Source: Branchiostoma floridae
Taxonomy: Eukaryota; Chordata; Leptocardii; Amphioxiformes; Branchiostomatidae
DNA length: 64,000 bases
Direction of reading: 5' to 3'
NCBI RefSeq assembly: GCF_000003815.2
Contig: NC_049992.1
Span: forward strand, 19,414,609 to 19,478,608
Position numbers and translations under genes: made by a program. Under the pieces are notes generated by a model. It had not been told where the DNA came from. It saw only the letters and a program-made list of their open reading frames with translations, and ran no database searches. This document shows positions 54,785-64,000 of this stretch, piece after piece. Each line of letters starts with the position of its first letter. Position 1 is the stretch's first letter.

Positions 54785-56570
54785 ATGACTGAAGGCAACA
54801 TCACCCCAGACGACGTGCCAAGTGTCGACGAAAACAGACATATCCCGAGTACAGAACCGAGTTCCATACGAGACGTGCCAAATGCACTGCAACAAGCACG
54901 TTGTCGTAAGTTTGTTTTTCTTATAGTTATGTTCTGTTTTAGTAATCTAAAAAAAATAATAGCAAACGTGGCATTTAATGCAAATTGCAAGTTACAAAAA
55001 CTCGTTTTGTATTTTCGATAATTCTACTTGTTTTCTTACAGCGGTACGTTTTCTATGTAACACTGGGGGTCTTATGGATATTCCAGACATATTTAATGTC
55101 TTGCATTCAAAAAATAGTTGATGGTCATTATTTCTAATAAATTAACCTATTCAAAATTATAACGTCTTCATTTGGTAATGTTTTTTTTTTTAATTTTCGT
55201 AAAAAGTGTAATAGTTTTGACTTAACTTTAATGGATTTATTAAGAGTTATTTTCAAATGCATATGGTTATCTTACTAGCTGTTTGTCCTTACGTCATACC
55301 TACAAGAAAGTATAGACGCATGAGTCGTGCTACATGGAAAATGGCTTTTATGTTCCCTCTTCTCATGAATATCTGTAATACATGTAGGCTATAGCTAGAT
55401 ACATGGATCATTAAAACCAACACCTTGACGTTTAAATCATGTGTATTTCCAGAGTGCACTTACAGATGGCTGAGCGTTGCCGTGATAGTAATTACCTTGT
55501 TGGCGGCATCGTTTGGTTTGGGAACCTGGATTTATTTCCACAACAATGTTCGAGACGTTCATAAAAAGGTAAGAAAATGGTCTTCATTCCGTTTCGGGAT
55601 ATAGCCTTCGTATATGTCTTTGCCAAAGACATACACGTAGGCCACATCCCGAAACGGAATGAAGACCGTTTTCAGACACGGTGTCTTGTAAACATGTTTA
55701 GGAGGGCATTGATGATCGCATATCATGATAATAATCAAAAGGGCTTTACATTCGTTCACTGTATGAGCTATGTAAACTAGAATCTCTCCTATCTACAGAC
55801 AATGGAGGCTGTTTATAACACATCCAACCGAGGTCAGCCTGCTTTGAACTCTACCTACACCCATGGTCAGCCTGCTGTTAACACCACCTACACCTATGGT
55901 TAGTTTGCTGCGGACCTCACCTACAGCATTTAATTTTAATACCCCTGTTTCGGACACTACTTACACCCCTGGTCATTCTGCAGTAGACACTACCTACGCC
56001 ATTGGTCAGCCAATTTTTTTGGGTCGTTTTTTAGGCGATTTAATCGGGATTTTTATCCTTTTTTTTATGTTTCCCGGCCTAACCGCGGAGGTGACCAAAG
56101 CACAATAATGCTGAACTTCAGGCTAACAATAACTTCCTTGGTTAAGATAAGTCTTTTATAATCTAAACTAATTAAAATTGAATGGTTACATAATCATCTC
56201 ATAATTCCTGCCAATGATGATTCTACTTGTATAATCACAGAAACCATTTATGATACATCAATCGAAAAGGTGAATATATTTTGGCAAAGGTATGAGATCG
56301 TACATGTTGACTGAATGAACCTTTCGTCCAATAGGTCCTAAGAGGAAGTGGCGAGACGACTTGCGTTGCGGCCAGGGTTACCCTGCAGATGATGGTAACC
56401 CTGCTGAATGTGATCCTGACGGTGAACTCCATTGCTGCTCTCCAGGGAACTGGTGCGGTTTCACGCCTTACCACTGTAATTGCCGCGGCTGTGTCGACTA
56501 CGGAAAGCGGAAGAAGAAGGAACATAGAGAAAAATGCACGAAGGAAAACTTTTGTGAGTGTTTTAATTAA
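54785..56570 (+). CDS. Membrane protein with hevein-like domain, tandem copy A (altered exon 3, possibly broken)
   Basis: Exons: 54785-54905, 55453-55568, 55799-about 55898, 56335-56570. Exon 1 encodes a 40-aa presumptive cytoplasmic tail. Exon 2 carries a single transmembrane helix (WLSVAVIVITLLAASFGLG) with no signal peptide, implying type II topology. Exon 3 encodes the start of an 11-aa stalk repeat (GQPAVNTTYT) with N-glycosylation sequons. Exon 4 encodes the cysteine domain. Compared with copy B, exon 3 has TAG at 55901-55903 in place of CAG, a small insertion near 55930, and a deletion of the original donor. If the GTTAGT overlapping the TAG is used as donor (exon end 55898, phase 1), exon 4 follows in frame and a shortened stalk results; otherwise this is a pseudogene. 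The exon 4 stop is at 56568-56570. The tail GTGAGTGT inside exon 4 could also be a donor. Function unknown; lectin or receptor role is inference. Confidence 0.6.
55574..55672 (+). repeat. Intronic 99-nt hairpin, copy A
   Basis: Two arms of about 49 nt (GGTCTTCATTCCGTTTCGGG and mirror) with almost no loop, starting 6 nt after the exon 2 donor in a 230-nt intron. ORFs on both strands here are artefacts of the palindrome. Confidence 0.85.
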
Positions 56571-58165
56571 CATGTCGATAGTTCTCTGTACCCCTAATTG
56601 AATGGATGTATTTTTAAGGTCAAGTTCATTTATAGGCGATAGGCTGTCAAGTTTTTGTCGAAATCGCTGTTGCTTTGAGTACGCCTAACTGAAATAATGC
56701 TAAATCTGTGATTCTATCCCAACACTTATTATCACTGATAACTGACATACATAACTGTTTTCAAACCTAACTATTATGCATATTTTCTATAGGATCGTAG
56801 GAATGAGCCAGTTTTCGATTAAGGTCTATCTCAATTTCTAGTAGTTTAACCAGGTACCATAAGATGGACCCCCGAAGATTCACATGAAAAACAATGTTGT
56901 AAATAGTGCTTGCTCAAGAGTGACCTGAATACCTGAAGTGAATATCTGAAGTGTACATAACTTGGGGATCAACAATGCTGCATGAATATTTTAAATGTGG
57001 CAGTCTAGGAGTAACAGCCGTTATGGCAATCGTCAACGTTACGTTTTATACTTTAGATTTCGAACATGCGTAAAAAACAATGTTATTGGGAGGGATTGGC
57101 TGCTACCGACATTTATCTTTTATACTGACCGACATTGGTGTAGCTTTTTGGGGGGCCATGAAACGCTTCCAGAATGGTAAAAGGAGGGAGTAGTTCCTAC
57201 ACGCCTCAGCTCCTATCAGTATCACAAATGTATGTAAGACTCTGTACAAGCTGAAGTTGTGCAATACGGTAGATTAAGATATGTCAATTGTGCCCGACAA
57301 GGGGGAATTTGAAATAGAATCATGCTAAAACAGTTTGCTAGTCTTCAAGATCGGTCTAACCAGTCTCTATGTAATGTTCTAGCATTTTGAGTATAGACTT
57401 TATAGTCATGATATTTATATACATTTCAAATATTACATCATTTTAGAGATGTTATCTTAATAACAATGTCAATTGCGCCTCATTTTTCGGCGGGGAGACA
57501 ACTTGCAGAGGTGGCATGTGACCTATTTTGTCTCCCCTCCTTTTTATGGAAAGTGCAATAAATAAATCAATAAATAAAAAATTTAATTATTGCTGTGCAA
57601 TCTATTTACTAATCATTTTTACAGCAATTCAGAAGTTGAAAATGTATATCTTATACATAGTGTGTTGTCGTATGATCTCTGAAATATTAGCCCTAAAAGG
57701 GGGCTTAAAACTTAAGTCAATTCAATGATTTCAAAATTCATTTACCTTTGTGGAAGGATATTTTTTTCAAATTTTTGTGGAGAAACAGACGCAAACTATA
57801 GAGACACAACTTTTCGTAGCTCGCTTTTCCAGTTGACACTAATGTGTAGGTTTTACACACTGTCATTTCTTCAATACCATTGTGTACTTTGCAAGCAAAG
57901 AGCCACCCACATTCTTTTGCTAGACAAAGATATATGAACATGAGAAGCAATTTTTGTTTGTGATTGTCTGAAGAAAGAGGAACTTTGTTTTTTTATAAAA
58001 GCGCGAAGATGTTTTGCCATCGTGTTTTTTTACAAACAGCTGCAGATTAGTTTTGCGAAACGTAGGCCTATAGGTAGTACTATCTAGATATAGAATTTGG
58101 GAGATATTGCACGAATCCGTACTACTGAACCTATTTACATCGAGGAAGCAGCTGAGATGACTCTC
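56571..58165. other. Downstream flank of copy A
   Basis: 56571-57430 matches the flank of copy B; beyond that the sequence is AT-rich with an AATAAA cluster at about 57555-57580 that could serve as a distal poly(A) signal. Confidence 0.4.
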
Positions 58166-59288
58166 TCAACACAGAAAAGCCTCCTTGATCACCACCCACC
58201 TTCTTCTGCTAGCCAAAGATATATGAATATGAGAAGCAATCTTGTGATAAGTCTGAGGAAAGGCTTGACATTTTGCACTTTTGTTTTTCTACCGTATGAG
58301 GAGAATAATTTGATAAAAAAAAGTAGGTATTGAGACAAAGCTTGTGAGATTAGGTATTGCATATACCCGTACTTACTAAGGGTCAACTCACAAGTTCAGT
58401 TACTGATCATCAAACCTGTACATTATGACACATTGAGAAATGGTCGAGAAGTATCCAAATATTTCGATCAATGTTTGAAATTACAATGGTGCCAATTCTA
58501 CCTTACGTAACTCGGCGGTATGATAACAATTCATGAACCTGGCGTTTCATCTGTCTGATGTTTACAAAATGCTCGGGCAAGTGCATTGAGGTATTTTTGA
58601 ATGGAAGGGGTTTGTATGCGCCATACACATGTATACAATCAAATATGCATGGTGATTACGTACACTTTTATTAAGACAAGCGTAAGAACGTTATTTACTT
58701 AACTCCACATATACCAACAAGAGCTCAAAAATATTTCCATCTACATTCGATGTTCGTCATTCGCCCTGAGTCAATAATAATTTATTTCAGTCAACTAACA
58801 CTGGGAATGAAAGCTGTCTACCCAGGAACAAATATCGCAGTCATATCTAGGGTTTGGTTGGATTCCGGATAAAGATACATTCAGGCGACCCATTAAAGTT
58901 ATTAGGTGAGTAAAGTCTATCTCATCGTTTGCTTGATTAAGCATGCCGAAATGAAACCGGTTTGTTTGCTTAATTGTGGTGCGGAACTTTGCTATGATTG
59001 CTCTGATGTCTTTTACCAACGCTTAAAAATATGACGTTATCATGCATAAACATTAGCGAGCCTGACATCTTATCCACCTCATGGTGCAGCTATAGCGCAT
59101 AGATAAGTTTCTGTAACGTGGCAAACACGCTTAATGATAAATCATGGGAGTTTTTTAAATTATAAATGTACCTGTACATGTGATAGCTAGTCAATGAGGA
59201 ACACCGCTATGCATATGATATCATTTAAATGTTTTGTCATTTTGGTAACATCTACAAAAGCTCTTAATATTTCACGGCCGCCGAACTC

Positions 59289-60370
59289 TAACGGGAGGTG
59301 CCCCAACACGGTACGCTTTTTATTGCGCTCAAACTCATGGCGCTCCATCGCTAGTTGCCTGAGAGTGGTCAAATTTTGATGACTGAATTTTTTACACATA
59401 GATTTGAACAACATACTTGAATAAGAAATGCATTCATGTGGTTCATGAACCTTTCGCGCTGCATGTTACAAGCGGCAAACACTGTGAGACAATTTCGTGT
59501 ATGTAACCTTCCAATTTTGTGCTACGCTGGACAGTGTGCCTAACTCGGTACGCTTTTTTTACATTTTGCTCTCTTCAGAAGTAAGTGGTAAATTTAAGTA
59601 CACAGGAAAAAATCAATAATATGATATTTTAGCTTTCTTTTGACAGTAAAATCGTGACTGTATGTACTTCTTGTCTCACATGAGGAAGGCTGTACCTAGA
59701 ACAATCCAGCTCATGTTTTTACGGGCAATGGGCTGAATGCACTGATTGTGAATGCCCGACTAAAAAAACCATTACGAAAAAAAGACGCCGCTTACATCAA
59801 CAAAACTCGGTCTGATTATATGAAAATATCATCTACATCTCTCTATCAAGTCTTATTTTCATAGACAGCACGAATCATTTGTTACAGTCAAATAAATCTT
59901 TGGATCGTACTCTAGTCTGTCACCTTCACGGCCACACTCCCTTGGGAGTACAATGGTGGCAATGTTTATGTCGCTTCCTTTTGGTTGCTTTTCTACTCAA
60001 CAGACATTTGAAGACCCATATTCATAGTGTTTTATGGAGCTTTATTTATGTGTATCATGACAGTTGTGTGACTGCTTGAAAGAGTTCGTATAGTTAGCGA
60101 CACGAGCCGCCAATACGCAGAGGCCGGTGACCGCAGTGATTCAGCACTGTCAACATTACTGTTAGAATTCTGTTTTTTTTTTTAAACATGAAGTAAATAT
60201 GTTAAAGTATACTTGGAATGCAAATTAAATCTGTGTGCATGGACTTGGTTTATTTACCTTTGTAATCAGCATAGTCAGTGGCAACAAACACGGTGTACTT
60301 ATGGATAATAAGATCAGCAAAAAATCCGTTCCGTCTTACGACGGGGGCCGTCTTAGGGCGGCCCCCGTTA
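59289..60370 (+). mobile_element. 1.08-kb non-autonomous transposon, full copy inside duplicated block B
   Basis: It begins TAACGGGAGG and ends CCCCCGTTA, short inverted termini. The equivalent place in block A (about 53785-53800) lacks it, so it inserted after the duplication or was lost from A. A small inner hairpin lies near the right end (ACGGGGGCCGTC / GGGCGGCCCCCG region). No coding capacity is visible. Confidence 0.7.
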
Positions 60371-61341
60371 GTTATCAATAATATTCTGCATATGAACACT
60401 TTGCGAAAATACTGTCGGATCTATAATCCTCTTTCTACTGAGCACCGAATATTGAATAGTTTTTGTAGCTGAGACAAATTTTAAACGCGAAGAATACTTC
60501 ACCCCCGCAGACGCCTTGGTGGGAGTGCTGATGCCTAACGTCTGATGTACATGTAGAGAGCTCGAGGTGTAGGTGTTTTGTAGTTTCAACTGGTTGGTAC
60601 GTCACTGCGCACACTTTGTTATTTTGACGCCATGACGTTTAAAACTTAACAATATTTAGCATCATTCGTGTAAAAATGGCTTAGAGAAAATAATATGCTG
60701 AAGTCGAGGGTATGACTGAAACCCCCCTAAAAAGTTATCGTTTTGAATTTTACCCTCTTTCAAATGAGGTCATGCGAGCCATGCGGAACTGTAGCCGACT
60801 CACCAAGGTAGTCAGCTGTAAAGGTCACGCGCATTGATACACCGAATGGGCAAACATCACGATCTTATACATAAAATCTGAAAGTCCACTCATTACACTA
60901 CCATATAGCAAGGTTCATGTCTCGCCATTTTTAACGTTACAGTGTTTACAGAGGCTTCCAGATTTCTGCCGCACTACTTTTTTTACCCCTACGTTATTCA
61001 TGGGGTCGCGGATAAATACTGTGTTCTGCTACCACGATATGAATAAGTCAAATTGTCTTGAGGAAGGTGACAGGTTGTCACTAGTGAAAAGTTGGTGAAA
61101 TCAAAGGAAGTGATGTGGAAACAAAAGTCTCCTTATTTCACATAAGGTGTTTCCTTGTTTTATATATGGAGTACCTGTGCAGAAAGAAGCGCATAGTTGT
61201 CGTTGGAAACGTTCATCATAGTTTCAGTAGATATAGGGTTAAAGTTTAGGGACCATAATGCATTTTAATGCATCGTGACTACATGTTCGAACTAAGAATT
61301 GTGAATGTTTTGCGCATATATAGGGTGACCAATAATTAAGC

Positions 61342-63133
61342 ATGGCTGAAGGCAACATCACCCCAGACGACGTACCAAGTGTCGACGAAAACAGACATAT
61401 CCCGAGTACAGAACCGAGTTCCATACGAGACGTGCCAAATGCAATGCAACAAACACGTTGTCGTAAGTTTGTTTTTCTTATAGTTCTGTTCTGTTTTAGT
61501 AATCTTAAAAAAATAGCAAACATGGCATTTAATGCAAATTGCAAGTTTAAAAAAAACTCGTTTTGTATTTTCGATAATTCTACTTGTTTTCTTACGTACA
61601 GCGGTACGTTTTCTATGTAACACTGGGGGTCTTATGGATATTCCAGACATATTTAATGTCTTGCATTCAAAAAATAGTTGATGGTCATTATTTTTAATAT
61701 ACTTAACCTATTCAAAATTATAACGTCTTCATTTGGAAATGTTTTGTTTTGTAATTTTCGTAAAAAGTGTAATACTTTTGACTTAAGTTTAATGGATTCA
61801 AGAGTTATTTTCAAATGGTTATCTTACTAGCTGTTTGTCCTAACGTCGTACCCACAAAAAACATAGACGTATGAGTCGTGCTACATGAAAAAATTGTCTT
61901 TTATGTTCCCTCTTCTCATGAATATCTGTAATACATGTAGGCTAGATACATGGATCATTAACACCAATACCTTGACGTTTAAATCGTGTGTACTTCCAGA
62001 GTGCACTTACAGATGGCTGAGCGTTGCCGTGATAGTAATTACCTTGTTGGCGGCATCGGTTGGTTTGGGAACCTGGATTTATTTCCACAACAATGTTCGA
62101 GACGTTCATAAAAAGGTAAGAAAATGGTCTTCATTCCGTTTCGGGATATATCCTTCGTATATGTCTTTGCCAAAGACATACACGTAGGCCACATCCCGAA
62201 ACGGAATGAAGACCGTTTTCAGACACGGTGTCTTGTAAACATGTTTAGGAGGGCATTGATGATCGCATATCATGATAATAATCAAAAGGGCTTTACATTC
62301 GTTCACTGTATGAGCTATATGAACTAGAATCTCTCCTATCTACAGACAATGGAGGCTGTTTATAACACATCCAACCGAGGTCAGCCTGCTTTGAACTCTA
62401 CCTACACCCATGGTCAGCCTGCTGTTAACACCACCTACACCAATGGTCAGTTTGCTGTGGACCTCACCTACGGCATTAATACCCCTGTTGCGGACACTAC
62501 TTACACCCCTGGTCATTCTGCAGTAGACACTACCTACGCCATTGGTCAGCCTGCGGTGGACTACTCTCCAAGCAGAGGTTAAGTTTTTTTTGGTCGTTTT
62601 TTAGGTGATTTAATCGGGCTTTTTATTTTGTTTAATGTTTCCCGGCCAAACCGCGGAGGTGACCAAAGCACAATAAGGCTGAACTCCAGGCTAACGATAA
62701 CTTCCTTGGTTAAGATAAGTAATTTATAATCTAAACTAATCAAAATTGAATGGTTAGATAATCATCTCATAATTCCTGCCAATGATGATTCTACTTGTAT
62801 AATCACAAAAAACATTTATGATACATCAATCGAAAAGGTGAATATATTTTGGCAAAGGTATGAGATCGTGGAATGTTGACTGAATGAACCTTTCGTCCAA
62901 TAGCCTCTAAGAAGAAGTGGCGAGCCGACTTCCGTTGTGGCCAGGGTTACCCTGCAGATGATGGTAACCCTGCTGAATGTGACCCTGACGGTGAACTCCA
63001 TTGCTGCTCCCCAGGGAACTGGTGCGGTTTCACGCCTTACCACTGTAATTGCCGCGGCTGTGTCGACTACGGAAAGAGGAAGAAGAAGGAACATAGAGAA
63101 AAATGCACGAAGGATAACCTTTGTGAGTGTTGA
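61342..63133 (+). CDS. Type II membrane protein with repeat stalk and hevein-like cysteine domain, tandem copy B, 232 aa
   Basis: Exons: 61342-61462, 62000-62115, 62346-62577, 62904-63133; GT/AG, phases 1-0-1, 699 nt. Residues 1-41 are polar and cytoplasmic; 46-68 form one transmembrane helix; 80-157 are a stalk of degenerate 11-residue repeats (GQPAVNTTYTN, GHSAVDTTYAI) with NST and NTT sequons. Residues about 163-210 have eight cysteines spaced C-x13-C-x7-CC-x5-C-x6-C-x1-C-x2-C. The CC-x5-C-x6-C core (CCSPGNWCGFTPYHC) matches hevein/CBM18 spacing and keeps the Ser and one Trp of the chitin-binding site, but other aromatic positions differ. A Lys/Arg-rich tail with three more Cys ends the protein. 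Exon 3's last codons and donor lie in a transposon-like terminus (62564 onward). A perfect GTGAGT at 63123-63128 means the 3' end could splice onward. No named family recognised; a surface lectin is a reasonable guess. Confidence 0.75.
62121..62219 (+). repeat. Intronic 99-nt hairpin, copy B
   Basis: Same structure and position as in copy A, with a single difference near ATATATCC. Confidence 0.85.
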
Positions 63134-64000
63134 CATGTCGATAGTTCTCTGTACCCCTAATTGAATGGATGTCTTTGGAAGGTCAAGTTCATTCATAGGC
63201 GATAGGCCGTCGAGTTTTTGTCGAAATCACTGTTGCTTTGAGTACGCCTAACTGAAATAATGCTAAATCTGTGATTCTATCCCAACACTTATATTATCAT
63301 CACTGATAACTGACATACATAACTGTTTTTAAACCTAACTATTATGCATATTTTCTATAGGATCCTAGGAATGAGCCAGTTTTAAATTAAGGTCTATCTC
63401 AATTTCTAGTAGTTTCACCAGGTACCATAAGATGGACCCCCGAAGATTCACATGAAAAACAATGTTGTAAATAGTGCTTTCTCAAGAGTGACCTGAATAC
63501 CTGAAGTGAATATCTGAAGTGTACATAACTCGAGGATCAACAATGCTGCATGAATATTTTAAATGTGGCAGTCTAGGAGTAACAGCCGTTATGGCAATCG
63601 TCAACGTTACGTTTTATACTTTCGATTTCGAACATGCCTAAAAAACAATGTTATTTGGAGGGATTGGCTGCCATCGACATGTATCTTTTATACTGACCGA
63701 CATAGGTGTAGCTTTTTGGGGGGCCATGAAACGCTTCCAGAATGGCAAAAGAAGGGAGTAGTGCCTACACGCCTCAGTTCCTATCAGTATCACAAATGTA
63801 TGTAAGACTCTGTACAAGCTGAAGTTGTGCAATACGGTAGATTAAGATATGGCAATTGTGCCCGACAAGGGGGAATTTGAAATAGAATCATGCTAAAACA
63901 GTTTGCTAGTCTTCAAGATCGGTCTAACCAGTCTCTATGTAATGTTCTAGCATTTGGAGTATAGACTTTATAGTCATGATACATATACATTTCAAATATT

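Larger units (their letters stand above)
52180..57430. repeat. Tandem duplication, block A
   Basis: Aligns with block B from about 58170 to the window end, including non-coding flanks of more than 2 kb upstream and about 0.85 kb downstream of the gene. Apart from copy A of the membrane-protein gene and the TTAA MITE, it holds no recognised feature. A third, short related fragment lies at about 57880-57980. Confidence 0.85.
58170..64000. repeat. Tandem duplication, block B (continues past window)
   Basis: Counterpart of block A, offset 5980 bp at the upstream end and 6557 bp at the start codon; the change is explained by the TTAA MITE in A and the 1.08-kb transposon in B. Confidence 0.85.

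Noticed and set aside
55042-55140. Extra exon after the acceptor-like TTCTTACAG at about 55041
   Set aside because: No convincing donor follows, and joining exon 1 directly to 55453 keeps phase and gives a sensible membrane helix.
55577-55780. ORFs on both strands at 55559-55780 and 62106-62327
   Set aside because: They read the arms of an intronic hairpin; strand symmetry explains the matching peptides.
56995-57240. Conserved ORF MWQSRSNSRYGN and its twin at 63563
   Set aside because: Conservation reflects the recent block duplication; the frames end at different places and no splice sites support coding.

Overview
This is eukaryotic, intron-rich, non-coding-dominated DNA with five assembly gaps. 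Gene content (SZRD1, UTP3, FYVE and ankyrin proteins with many small in-phase exons) and the style of the dispersed inverted-repeat elements point to an invertebrate deuterostome, most likely an amphioxus (Branchiostoma). The species call is inference; I could not run a search.

Layout. (1) 1-409 is the right end of a 1.08-kb transposon whose second copy lies at 59289-60370. (2) 498-20451, plus strand: a six-exon gene for a 954-residue ankyrin-repeat/C2-like protein; its 12-kb intron 4 (5831-17915) is packed with foldback and inverted repeats. (3) 33199-21819, minus strand: a 12-exon gene for a 601-residue protein with two FYVE-type zinc fingers, tail-to-tail with gene 2. (4) 33442-35525, plus strand: SZRD1, head-to-head with gene 3, with 242 bp between the two start codons. 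(5) 51004-38503, minus strand: UTP3/SAS10, 15 exons, 510 residues, tail-to-tail with SZRD1. (6) About 52180-64000: a tandem duplication of a block of 5-6 kb. Each copy carries a four-exon gene for a small single-pass membrane protein with a repeat-built, N-glycosylatable stalk and a hevein-like cysteine domain. I rebuilt every exon chain by hand: all junctions obey GT/AG and all phases match.

Two themes stand out. First, at least five exon edges in the two minus-strand genes are followed by tandem arrays that repeat the splice site plus adjoining exon sequence (units of about 80-185 bp), so decoy splice sites sit beside true ones. Second, many non-autonomous DNA transposons can be assigned by visible target duplications: hAT-like (8-bp), TTAA-type foldbacks, TWA-type (PIF/Harbinger-like) and TA-type. 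In two cases an empty paralogous site in the window supports the insertion. One TA-type terminus appears to supply the splice donor of exon 3 in the downstream membrane-protein gene; the upstream copy lost that donor and has an in-frame TAG exactly where a substitute GTTAGT donor would restore frame.

The genes do not form a pathway. UTP3 acts in ribosome biogenesis, SZRD1 is a putative RNA-binding factor, the FYVE protein is probably endosomal, and the ankyrin/C2 protein and the membrane-protein pair are uncharacterised.
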